This document shows positions 34,209-42,175 of a DNA stretch of 64,000 nucleotides, one piece after another (the first letter of the stretch is position 1; each line of letters starts with the position of its first letter). The DNA is taken from contig NZ_JBDIVF010000002.1 of the NCBI RefSeq assembly GCF_039631355.1, forward strand, positions 434,001 to 498,000, given 5' to 3'. The position numbers and the translations under genes are program-made. The notes under the pieces were generated by a model. The model was not told the DNA's origin. It was given only the letters and a program-made list of their open reading frames with translations, and did no database searches. This stretch comes from Uliginosibacterium paludis. GTDB lineage: Bacteria > Pseudomonadota > Gammaproteobacteria > Burkholderiales > Rhodocyclaceae.

Positions 34209-35762
34209 TCAGAACGAACGCGTGGTAAGCATCGCCCCGATCGTGCGGATGCCCTCCAGGTAATTGCCCAGGCGCAGGTTCTCGTCGAAGCTGTGCTGGT
34301 TGTTGTCGGCATTCACCAGCGGCACGACCACGTAAGACATCTTCAGCACATCCACCGCGCCGCTCATGGGCAGCGTGGAGCCGCCCATGCGCACCTTTTC
34401 CGGCTCGATCTGGCGGGGCGCCTTCACACCGCTCAGCACCCATCTGGCGAGCGGGGAATCCATCGCCACACGCGCGGCGCTGGAGGTGCTCGGGTAGGCC
34501 ACCAGCCCCAGGCGGGCAAGCAGGCCATAGCGAGCGCGCTCTTCTGCGCTCGGAGCCTCACCCTCGATCAGATGGAAGCCGTGGCCTTCGACGTAGGTGC
34601 GGACTTTCTCGAACATCGCCTTCGGCGCGATCTCCGGCACGGTGCGGATGTTCAGGCTGGCCATGGCTTGTGAGGGAATCGCGTTGGCAGCGCGCGGGCC
34701 GACACGTGCGGCTTCCAGGCCGAGAATGTCGAGCGAGGGGTACTGCACGGCTTCGACCGGATTGGCCGCAGCAGCCAGGCCATCGAGCTTCGCCACGCCG
34801 AAGCGCTTTTCGAGCGTGCCGGCCGGCGGCGCAATCGCGGCCATGCCTTCGCGATCCTGCGCGCTGATCTCCACGCCTTCATAGAAGCCGGGAATGGTGA
34901 CGCGCCCGTCCGCATCCTTCATGCCCGCCAGCAGCGTGGCCAGACGCAGGGCCGGATTCGGAATGACGTTGCCATAGGTTCCGCTATGCGGTGCCGAGCT
35001 GGCACCGAACACCGTCAGGTCGAGCTGGATGGAGCCGCGATTGCCGAAGTTCACGCCCGGCTGATTACTCGACGGCATGGCGCCGTCATACACGATGAGA
35101 CCGTCACTGGCGAGCAGCGCCTGGTTCTCCTGCATCACGATGTGAAGGCGCGGCGAGCCCTTCTCTTCCTGCGAGTCCAGAATCAGCTTGATGTTTACCG
35201 CCGGCGCCTTGCCAGCAGCGCGCAGGCCGTCCATCGCGGCGAGGAACATCATGATCGGGCCCTTGTCGTCCGCCGAGGCGCGGGCATACACGCGCCACTC
35301 CGGATCGATCGCCTCCTGCAGGCGCCCGGCATCCAGCTCCGCCCAGCTGCCATCGGCATTGCGCGCCTTGAGCACCGGCTTCCAGGGATCGGTCTTCCAC
35401 TCGGCCGGCGTCACCGGCTGCGCATCGAAATGCATGTAGAAGAGGATGGTCTTGCGGCCCTTCACCGGCTTGCCGTATTCCGCATATACCAGCGGCCGGC
35501 CTTCGTTGGCGAGCTGCTTCGTGCTGAAGCCGCGCTTCTGGAAGGCCTTCTCCAGCCAGGCGGCATTGCGCTGGATGTCTTCCGGATTCACCGCATCCGA
35601 AGGCAGCGAGAGGAACTCGAAATACTCCGGCATGCTCTGGCGCGCAAGCTTCACCGCCTCGTCTGCCGGGATCACATATTGCGCCCGCGCCGGCAGCGCG
35701 GCCAGCAGGAGCAGGGGAAGAACGAGGCGCGGGCGCAGGGCCCCGCAGAATGCAGACAGCAT
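34209..35762 (-). CDS. Exported M20-family metallopeptidase
   Basis: The product is 517 aa from MLSAFCGALRPRLVLPLLLL, a signal peptide (cleavage near 27); GGAG lies just before the ATG. Metal-site segments are ILFYMHFDAQPV near 95 (HxD), RASADDKGPIMMFL near 140 (DDKG), ILDSQEEKGSP near 175 (EE), and a final VPLVNADNNQHSFDENLRLG near 490. The dipeptidase-like family cleaves small peptides. Periplasmic location fits the permease gene just upstream on the same strand, suggesting peptide use. Confidence 0.9.
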   Translation of the reverse strand: MLSAFCGALRPRLVLPLLLLAALPARAQYVIPADEAVKLARQSMPEYFEFLSLPSDAVNPEDIQRNAAWLEKAFQKRGFSTKQLANEGRPLVYAEYGKPVKGRKTILFYMHFDAQPVTPAEWKTDPWKPVLKARNADGSWAELDAGRLQEAIDPEWRVYARASADDKGPIMMFLAAMDGLRAAGKAPAVNIKLILDSQEEKGSPRLHIVMQENQALLASDGLIVYDGAMPSSNQPGVNFGNRGSIQLDLTVFGASSAPHSGTYGNVIPNPALRLATLLAGMKDADGRVTIPGFYEGVEISAQDREGMAAIAPPAGTLEKRFGVAKLDGLAAAANPVEAVQYPSLDILGLEAARVGPRAANAIPSQAMASLNIRTVPEIAPKAMFEKVRTYVEGHGFHLIEGEAPSAEERARYGLLARLGLVAYPSTSSAARVAMDSPLARWVLSGVKAPRQIEPEKVRMGGSTLPMSGAVDVLKMSYVVVPLVNADNNQHSFDENLRLGNYLEGIRTIGAMLTTRSF

Positions 35763-35809
35763 GGCGACTCCGGAAAGGAAACAGGAAGAGGACAGGGGGA
35801 AGGGAATCA

Positions 35810-37198
35810 TCAGTTGCTCCGCACCGGAACAGCCTCGGCCGCCGCTTCGGGCAGCCGGCGACGCAGGGCATGCGCCACCCACAGCAGAAGCAGCCAGGCC
35901 GGGATCAGCGAAACCGAGATGCGGGTGTCGGGCGTCAGCCACATCACGACCAGAATGCCGGCCATGAAAGCGAGGCAGAGATAGTTCGTCAGCGGCGCGG
36001 CCCGGCTCGGATAGCGCGGCGTGATGCCACGCGCCTGCATCGCCTGGCGGAAGCGCAGATGCGTGATGCTGATCATCGCCCAGTTGATGATCAGCGCGGC
36101 CACCACCAGCGCCATCAGCAGACCGAAGGCCTTGCCCGGCATCAGGTAGTTGAGCAGCACGCAGGAGGCGGTCGCCAGCGCCGACACGCCCAGCGCACTC
36201 ACCGGAATGCCGCGGCGATTGACCCGGCCCAGTGCCGCCGGCGCATTGCCCTGCAGGGCCAGGCCCAGCAGCATGCGGCTGTTGCAATACACGCAGCTGT
36301 TATAGACAGACAGCGCCGCGGTGAGCACCACCACATTCAGGATCGTGGCGACCAGATCGGAATCGAGCGCGTGGAAGATCATCACGAAGGGGCTGCCGCC
36401 TTCCTGCACCTTGTCCCAGGGAAACAGCGACAGCAGCACGGCCAGCGCGCCCACGTAGAAGATCAGGATGCGGTAGATCACCTGATTCGTGGCTTTCGGA
36501 ATGCTCCTGGCAGGATCATCCGCCTCGGCCGCCGTGATGCCGACCAGCTCCAGGCCCCCGAAGGAAAACATGATCACGGCCATCGCCATCACCAGCCCGC
36601 CCACGCCATGCGGAAAGAATCCACCGAGCTGCCACAGATTGGCCACGCTGGCCTGCTCACCGCCGCGACCGCTGAGCAGCAGGTAAGCGCCGAAGGCAAT
36701 CATGCCGACGATGGCCAGCACCTTGATGATCGCGAACCAGAACTCCATCTCGCCGAAAAGCTTCACATGGAGCAGGTTGATCGCATTGATGGCGAGAAAG
36801 AAGAACAGCGCCGACGCCCAGGTCGGAATCCCCGGCCACCAGTACTGCACATAGATGCCCACCGCCGTCAGCTCGGCCATGCTGACCAGCACATAGAGCA
36901 CCCAGTAATTCCAGCCCGACATGAAGCCGGCCAGCCCGCCCCAGTAGCGATTGGCAAAATGGCTGAAGGAACCGGCCACCGGCTCCTCGACCACCATCTC
37001 ACCGAGCTGACGCATGATGAAAAAGGCCACCAGACCCGCCACGGCATAACCGAGCAGCACCGAAGGCCCGGCCAGCTGGATGGTCTGGGCAATGCCCAGG
37101 AACAATCCGGTACCGATGGCACCGCCCAGCGCAATCAGCTGGATATGGCGATTCTTCAGGCCCCGTTTCAGGGCCGGGTTCTTGTCGTGTTCAGGCAT
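35810..37198 (-). CDS. Amino acid permease (AroP/PheP-like APC family)
   Basis: The product is 462 aa from MPEHDKNPALKRGLKNRHIQ; twelve membrane segments. Family motifs are IALGGAIGTGLFLGIAQTIQ near 23, MRQLGEMVVEEPVAGSFSHF near 65 and ELVGITAAEADDPARSIPKA near 225. The amino acid transporter subgroup takes up aromatic and related amino acids by proton symport. Preceded by a 336-base spacer that carries its likely promoter. Confidence 0.88.
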   Translation of the reverse strand: MPEHDKNPALKRGLKNRHIQLIALGGAIGTGLFLGIAQTIQLAGPSVLLGYAVAGLVAFFIMRQLGEMVVEEPVAGSFSHFANRYWGGLAGFMSGWNYWVLYVLVSMAELTAVGIYVQYWWPGIPTWASALFFFLAINAINLLHVKLFGEMEFWFAIIKVLAIVGMIAFGAYLLLSGRGGEQASVANLWQLGGFFPHGVGGLVMAMAVIMFSFGGLELVGITAAEADDPARSIPKATNQVIYRILIFYVGALAVLLSLFPWDKVQEGGSPFVMIFHALDSDLVATILNVVVLTAALSVYNSCVYCNSRMLLGLALQGNAPAALGRVNRRGIPVSALGVSALATASCVLLNYLMPGKAFGLLMALVVAALIINWAMISITHLRFRQAMQARGITPRYPSRAAPLTNYLCLAFMAGILVVMWLTPDTRISVSLIPAWLLLLWVAHALRRRLPEAAAEAVPVRSN

Positions 37199-37534
37199 CG
37201 AAAGGCTGTTCCGGCAAAAAAGGATGGGAAGCAGACCGGAAGCGCACTTTCGCAGCAAAACGCTCGGCCTGCCCGTCTCTTCAGCAAGAACAAGGCCAGC
37301 ATTACGAATGCGATAGAAATTCTTTCAATAACAATAACTTGTAGTCAATCCCGGGCGACGAACAGCACGAAACATGCGTTCATGAACACGAAATGCATCT
37401 TTCGTGTGCATGAAAACGAGTTAACGCACAATTTGGTTGCATGCTTTGTGCAACAAACAATCTTCATATCGCACGAACGTGCATGGAAGGTTTCGTGGAT
37501 CATGAATTGCGCATTCGCACACAACACGACATTT
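37199..37534. other. Spacer between gyrB and the permease with inverted repeats
   Basis: No gene is seen. It is more AT-rich than its surroundings and holds a 15-base inverted repeat with one mismatch (TTCATGAACACGAAA at 37379-37393 against 37400-37414), a GCACGAACGTGC palindrome at 37471-37482 and a shorter GTTGCA/TGCAAC pair at 37436-37454. These may be gyrB terminators or binding sites for control of the permease. Confidence 0.6.
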
Positions 37535-40012
37535 TCAGACGTCGATGTTGCGAGCGTTGAGCGCGTTGCGTTCGATGAAATCGCGGCGCGGTTCGACTTG
37601 GTCGCCCATGAGCGTGGTGAAGATTTCGTCGGCCGCGATGGCGTCGTCAATCTGCACCTTGAGCAGACGGCGCACGCCAGGATCCATGGTCGTTTCCCAC
37701 AACTGCTCGGGATTCATCTCGCCGAGACCCTTGTAGCGCTGCTTGCCGAGGTTGCGCTCGACTTCGTTGAGCATCCAGGTGATGGCTTCACCGAAACTCT
37801 TCACCGGGCTGCTCTTTTCGCCTCGGTGCATCGCAGCCCCTTCGCCGATCAGGCCGCTGATGAGTTCGCTGGCGCGGCGAATGGCCGGGTAATCACCGGA
37901 GTGAATGAACTCGGGATCGATTTCGGTACGCTTGACGTTGCCGTGATGCATGCGCTCCAGAGCCAGATGCCAGGCTTCCTTGATCTCGTGGTAGTAGGCG
38001 GTCACGGTAATGCCGGCGGGCGCGACAGCCTGCAGGCGGGTGGCGGAATCGCGTGCGGCGGCTTCGTCTTCGAGCGAGAGTTCGATGCCATGGGCCAGCA
38101 CAGCCTGCAGCACGTCGGAATCGATCCAGCCGGTCAGGCGATTGATGACGGCTTCGGCGAGCAGGTAGACGCGGGCCATTTCAGCCAGTGCCTCGCCCTG
38201 AATCACATCAGCGCCTTCACGCGGCAGCAGTTGCGAGCCGTCGAGCGCCAGGCGCAGCAGGTGAGCTGAGAGCTCGGTATCGTCCTTGATGTAGGTTTCG
38301 TTGCGGCCGAGCTTGATCTTGTAGAGCGGCGGCTGGGCGATGTAGATGTGGCCCCCTTCGACCAGCTCGGGCATCTGGCGGTAGAAGAAGGTCAGCAGCA
38401 GGGTGCGGATGTGGGCGCCGTCGACGTCCGCATCGGTCATGATGATGATGCGGTGGTAGCGCAGTTTTTCGGGCTTGTAGTCGTCCTTGCCGATGCCGGT
38501 GCCCAGCGCGGTGATCAGGGTGGCGATCTGCTCGGAGGAAATCAGCTTGTCGAAGCGGGCGCGCTCGACGTTGAGCACCTTGCCGCGCAACGGGAGGATG
38601 GCCTGGAACTTGCGGTCGCGGCCCTGCTTGGCGGAGCCCCCTGCGGAGTCACCCTCGACGATGTAGATCTCGCACTTCGAGGGATCCTTTTCCTGACAGT
38701 CGGCGAGCTTGCCGGGCAGGCCAATGCCGTCCAGCACGCCTTTGCGGCGCGTCATTTCGCGCGCCTTGCGGGCCGCTTCGCGCGCACGCGAAGCTTCGAC
38801 GATCTTGCCGCAGATGGTTTTGGCGTCAATCGGGCGCTCAAGCAGGAACTCCGCAAGCTTGGCGGCCACGACTTCTTCCACGGCCGGCCGGGCTTCGCTT
38901 GATACCAGCTTCATCTTCGTCTGCGAGGCGAACTTGGGATCCGGCATCTTGACGGACAGCACGCAGGCCAGACCTTCGCGCATGTCATCACCCGAGATAT
39001 CCACCTTCGCCTTCTTGGCGATCTCGTTTTCTTCGATGTACTTGTTGATGACGCGCGTCATCGCTGCGCGCAGGCCGGTGAGGTGGGTGCCACCATCGGA
39101 CTGGGGAATGTTGTTGGTGAAGCACAGCACCTGTTCCTGGTAGCTGTCGTTCCACTGCATGGCTACTTCAACGGTGAGCTCGACGTCCTGAACGTTACCG
39201 GTAGTGACCCGGCTGGTGCCCGAGGCGTAGAACACGTTGGGATGCAGCACGGTCTTGGCGCGATTGATGTAGTCGACAAAGCCCTTCACGCCGCCCGAGA
39301 AAGCGAAGTTCTCGTCCTTGCCGGTGCGCTGGTCGACCAGGCGGATCGCCACCCCGTTGTTCAGGAAGGAGAGCTCGCGCAGGCGCTTGGCGAGGATGTC
39401 GTAGTGGAACTCGACATGGCCGAAGATTTCGTCGTCAGCCAGGAAATGCACTTCGGTACCGCGCTTTTCGGTGTCTCCCACGATTTTGAGCGGAGAAACC
39501 TCGACGCCCTCGCGGATCTCGACGATGCGGTCGACCGCATGTCCCTGGTTGAATTCGATGAAGTGCTTCTTGCCATCGCGCCGGATGGTCAGGCGCAGCC
39601 ATTTGGAGAGCGCATTCACGCAGGTGACACCCACGCCGTGCAGGCCGCCGGACACCTTGTAGCTGTTCTGGTTGAACTTGCCGCCCGCGTGCAGCGAACA
39701 CATGATGATTTCGGCCGCGGAGCGCTTGGGTTCGTGCTTGTCGTCGAACTTGATGCCCACCGGAATGCCGCGACCGTTGTCCGAAACGGAAATCGAGTTG
39801 TCCTTGTGGATCGTAACCACGATGTCGTCGCAATGCCCGGCCAGCGCTTCGTCAATCGCGTTGTCCACGACTTCGAAAACCATGTGGTGCAGGCCCGTGC
39901 CATCGGAGGTGTCTCCGATGTACATGCCCGGCCGCTTGCGCACGGCTTCAAGGCCTTCGAGCTGCTGGATGGACGATTCGTCGTAGGCAGGTTGCTGATT
40001 CTGTTCGGACAT
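37535..40012 (-). CDS. gyrB: DNA gyrase subunit B
   Basis: The product is 825 aa, near the E. coli length. The GHKL ATPase domain shows EVVDNAIDEALAGHCD, DNGRGIPVGIK and GGLHGVGVTCVNALS; the Toprim domain has YIVEGDSAGGSAKQGRDRKF and IIMTDADVDGAHIRTLLLTF; the C-terminal domain has KQRYKGLGEMNPEQLWETTM. Two GyrB and two GyrA subunits introduce negative supercoils with ATP. It follows dnaN and a lipoprotein gene as part of the dnaA-dnaN-gyrB order. Confidence 0.98.
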   Translation of the reverse strand: MSEQNQQPAYDESSIQQLEGLEAVRKRPGMYIGDTSDGTGLHHMVFEVVDNAIDEALAGHCDDIVVTIHKDNSISVSDNGRGIPVGIKFDDKHEPKRSAAEIIMCSLHAGGKFNQNSYKVSGGLHGVGVTCVNALSKWLRLTIRRDGKKHFIEFNQGHAVDRIVEIREGVEVSPLKIVGDTEKRGTEVHFLADDEIFGHVEFHYDILAKRLRELSFLNNGVAIRLVDQRTGKDENFAFSGGVKGFVDYINRAKTVLHPNVFYASGTSRVTTGNVQDVELTVEVAMQWNDSYQEQVLCFTNNIPQSDGGTHLTGLRAAMTRVINKYIEENEIAKKAKVDISGDDMREGLACVLSVKMPDPKFASQTKMKLVSSEARPAVEEVVAAKLAEFLLERPIDAKTICGKIVEASRAREAARKAREMTRRKGVLDGIGLPGKLADCQEKDPSKCEIYIVEGDSAGGSAKQGRDRKFQAILPLRGKVLNVERARFDKLISSEQIATLITALGTGIGKDDYKPEKLRYHRIIIMTDADVDGAHIRTLLLTFFYRQMPELVEGGHIYIAQPPLYKIKLGRNETYIKDDTELSAHLLRLALDGSQLLPREGADVIQGEALAEMARVYLLAEAVINRLTGWIDSDVLQAVLAHGIELSLEDEAAARDSATRLQAVAPAGITVTAYYHEIKEAWHLALERMHHGNVKRTEIDPEFIHSGDYPAIRRASELISGLIGEGAAMHRGEKSSPVKSFGEAITWMLNEVERNLGKQRYKGLGEMNPEQLWETTMDPGVRRLLKVQIDDAIAADEIFTTLMGDQVEPRRDFIERNALNARNIDV

Positions 40013-40061
40013 TGTGATCGATTCGTTCAGTGTGATTTTGAAGCGCGAGGCAGGCGGGCGT

Positions 40062-40478
40062 TCAGCGCGCGGATCCGCTTGCGTCGATGAGGATCAGAAG
40101 GCTGTCAGCGTTGAAGATCAGCCTCCCTTCACCCTTGTAGTTGCTGGCAATGCTCCAGGCATCAGCGCCGAAGTAGTAGGGCACCCAAGCCGTTCCGGTA
40201 GAATGGATTTCGACCGAATCAGGGGCACCCAGCAGTTTTTCCACTTCACTGCGCGACATGCCGATCTCGAGACTGGCAAAGCGGGCGCCGGAAGCAAAAC
40301 GTCCAAGGATACGCCCTTCGAGCTGCTCGCGCCCGATGACTTTTCGGACAGGCACCATTCCGGGATCGGCGGCAGGCTCTTCCCGGACGCCGGACGGGTT
40401 GCTGCAGGCAGCCAGTCCGGCGAAAACGAGGCAGCAGGCCAGACGGACAGCTGCAGACCTGATCGGGCGCTCGAGCAT
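40062..40478 (-). CDS. BamE-like lipoprotein coupled to dnaN
   Basis: The product is 138 aa; its ATG overlaps the dnaN stop in ATGA. A lipobox LAAC at about 22-25 (VFAGLAACSNPS) marks a lipoprotein. The C-terminal part has LEIGMSRSEVEKLLGAPDSV, TGTAWVPYYFGAD and YKGEGRLIFNADSLL, the same pattern as the 230-aa lipoprotein at 9839-10531, so they are paralogous. Function is unknown. Its place between dnaN and gyrB is odd for an envelope protein. Confidence 0.85.
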   Translation of the reverse strand: MLERPIRSAAVRLACCLVFAGLAACSNPSGVREEPAADPGMVPVRKVIGREQLEGRILGRFASGARFASLEIGMSRSEVEKLLGAPDSVEIHSTGTAWVPYYFGADAWSIASNYKGEGRLIFNADSLLILIDASGSAR

Positions 40479-41578
40479 CAGATGCGCATCGGCATTACGA
40501 CGGCCTTGAACTGCTCATTGCCAGGCAGCGTGAAGAGCGCAGACGACATCGGTTCGTTGAGGTGGATCTCAACGGTGTCGGTACTCACGTTGTTGAGCAC
40601 GTCGAGCAGATAGGTCACGTTGAATCCCACTTCCAGGCTGTCACCCGCATAGGACACCTCGAGCTCTTCCTGCGCTTCTTCCTGCTCGGCATTGGAGCTG
40701 ATCACGCGCAACAGGCCGGATTCCAGCACCACCCGCAGGCCGCGGAATTTCTCGTTGGTCAGGATGGCCGCACGCTGCAGCGCGGAGAGCAGGCTTGCAC
40801 GGTGCGCCGTCACCAGCTTCGGATTGCCCTGCGGAATCACGCGTTCGTAGTCCGGAAACTTGCCATCGATGAGCTTGGTGATCAGTTCGATCGGACCGAA
40901 ACGGAAGCAGGCCTGGTTGCCGGTAATCACGATCTCGACCGGATCTTCACTGTCAGCCAGCTGACGGGTGAGCTCCAGCACGGTCTTGCGCGGCAGGATG
41001 ACTTCGGTCTTCTCGTAGCTCTGCTCCAGCGTGCTCGAGGAGAGTGCCAGACGGTGACCATCGGTGGCCACCATGCGCAGCTCGGTGCCCATCACCTGCA
41101 TCAGCAGGCCGTTGAGGTAGTAGCGGATGTCCTGAGCGGCCATGGCATAGGCCACCTGGGCCAGCTGGCGACGGAAATCCTTCTGCGGCAGGCGCACCGT
41201 CAGGCTTTCGCCGGTGTTGAGCTGCATGCGCGGGTAATCGGTCGCCGGCAGCGTCTGCAGGTTGTAGCGGCTCTTGCCAGCCTTGAGCGTGAGGCGTTTG
41301 TCGTCCAGAACCAGGCTGACTTCGCTGTCGGGCAGTGCACGCAGGATGTCCTGCAGCTTGCGGGCGCCCACGGTGATCGAAGCGTCTTCGCCGCCCTGGG
41401 AAGTCTGGTTGGTGGTGATCTGGATTTCGATGTCGGTTGCCAGCAGCGTCAGGGCATCGCCCCGCTTCTCGATCAGCACATTGGAGAGGATAGGCAGCGT
41501 ATGCCGCTTTTCCACGATGCCTGAAACCGACTGGAGAGGGGCCAGCAAGGCATCACGAGTGCTTGTTAACAAGAGCAT
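40478..41578 (-). CDS. dnaN: DNA polymerase III sliding clamp (beta subunit)
   Basis: The product is 366 aa, the usual length, starting MLLLTSTRDALLAPLQSV. Three clamp domains are recognisable, with HTLPILSNVLIEKRGD near 27, MAAQDIRYYLNGLLMQV near 137, and the C-terminal FKAVVMPMRI that lines the binding pocket for partners. The dimer ring holds the polymerase on DNA. Its first codons lie inside the first copy of the duplicated origin-like element. Confidence 0.98.
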   Translation of the reverse strand: MLLLTSTRDALLAPLQSVSGIVEKRHTLPILSNVLIEKRGDALTLLATDIEIQITTNQTSQGGEDASITVGARKLQDILRALPDSEVSLVLDDKRLTLKAGKSRYNLQTLPATDYPRMQLNTGESLTVRLPQKDFRRQLAQVAYAMAAQDIRYYLNGLLMQVMGTELRMVATDGHRLALSSSTLEQSYEKTEVILPRKTVLELTRQLADSEDPVEIVITGNQACFRFGPIELITKLIDGKFPDYERVIPQGNPKLVTAHRASLLSALQRAAILTNEKFRGLRVVLESGLLRVISSNAEQEEAQEELEVSYAGDSLEVGFNVTYLLDVLNNVSTDTVEIHLNEPMSSALFTLPGNEQFKAVVMPMRI

Positions 41579-41786
41579 TTATATAAACCTCCTATTATTA
41601 ATATATCTGGCCAGTTTCTGTGGAAAACACTTAAAACTTCAATCTGTTCAATAACTTGCTTCGTTGATCAAGCTGTTTGAAACCGGGGGGAGAGCGCTGT
41701 GTGCAATTGGGGACAAGAATCGGGGTCCGGCAATTGACCACACTTGTCCACATTTGCTTCCCGGCTTGTCAGCCTGCTTATCCACA
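41559..41786. repeat. Tandem duplication in the dnaA-dnaN spacer, copy A
   Basis: This segment aligns to 41940-42167 at a constant offset of 381 bases, apart from one single-base gap near TTAACAAG/TTAACAG. By eye, 41 of 51 bases agree in the left core (41578-41628, TTTATATAAACC...) and 28 of 44 in the right core (41743-41786). It carries AT-rich DNA and DnaA-box-like sequences at 41619-41627 (-, TTTTCCACA), 41744-41752 (TTGTCCACA) and 41778-41786 (TTATCCACA). Confidence 0.85.
41778..41786 (+). promoter_or_regulatory. DnaA box
   Basis: Perfect TTATCCACA, at the right end of copy A. A TTGTCCACA lies 26 bases to its left. Confidence 0.75.
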
Positions 41787-41939
41787 TTGTCAGGGGAAAC
41801 GACGATTTCTGGAACGTCTCGGAGCCGCCTTTTCATTCCCGACCAGCTCCTCCGATCGGTTTCCGTGGTGTGAACCGGAAAGTCTTTAGGAGCAGCATCC
41901 AGTCAGCAAGCGTCAGCGCGCCTGAAATTGCCGTCATGA

Positions 41940-42167
41940 CGTTGTTGTTAACAGAGTCTTTATATAAACCGTTTACTACTAATATATCGAGCCTGTTTCT
42001 GTGGATAAATCATTTTTACCAATACAAAACAAGGCGTTGAGTATGTTGAAGACCTTGTGGAACAGTCTCCTTGAACGATGTGGGCGAGTGGGGATGAATT
42101 CCATGCTTCGGGATTTGCCCAGCCTTGCGCACATTTGCTCCGCAGCCTTGTACAGGCTTTGTCCACA
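41940..42167. repeat. Tandem duplication in the dnaA-dnaN spacer, copy B
   Basis: Partner of 41559-41786. It has the same AT-rich block at 41959-41990, a perfect reverse DnaA box at 42000-42008 and TTGTCCACA at 42159-42167. The part matching the dnaN start (GTTAACA...TCATGACG) has no continuing dnaN frame, so it is a relic or was never coding. Confidence 0.85.
42000..42008 (-). promoter_or_regulatory. DnaA box
   Basis: Perfect TTATCCACA on the minus strand, next to the AT-rich block of copy B. The matching place in copy A has TTTTCCACA. Confidence 0.75.
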
Positions 42168-42175
42168 AGCCTGAT

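Larger units (their letters stand above)
41579..42175. other. oriC: Candidate replication origin (oriC) region
   Basis: A 597-base spacer between dnaN and dnaA without a gene. It holds two AT-rich blocks (TTTATATAAACC and TAATATATC in each), two perfect DnaA boxes and several one-mismatch boxes, arranged twice. The change of gene strand nearby supports an origin in this neighbourhood. The dnaA-rpmH spacer with one perfect box is the main rival. Confidence 0.6.

Noticed and set aside
35750..38269. An 839-codon plus-strand open frame over the permease and gyrB
   Set aside because: It covers two recognised minus-strand genes and their spacer, with no domain.
41833..41937. A 34-codon minus-strand open frame in the dnaA-dnaN spacer (MTAISGALTLADW)
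   Set aside because: Too short, no ribosome site, and it begins in the relic copy of the dnaN start, so it is more likely chance.
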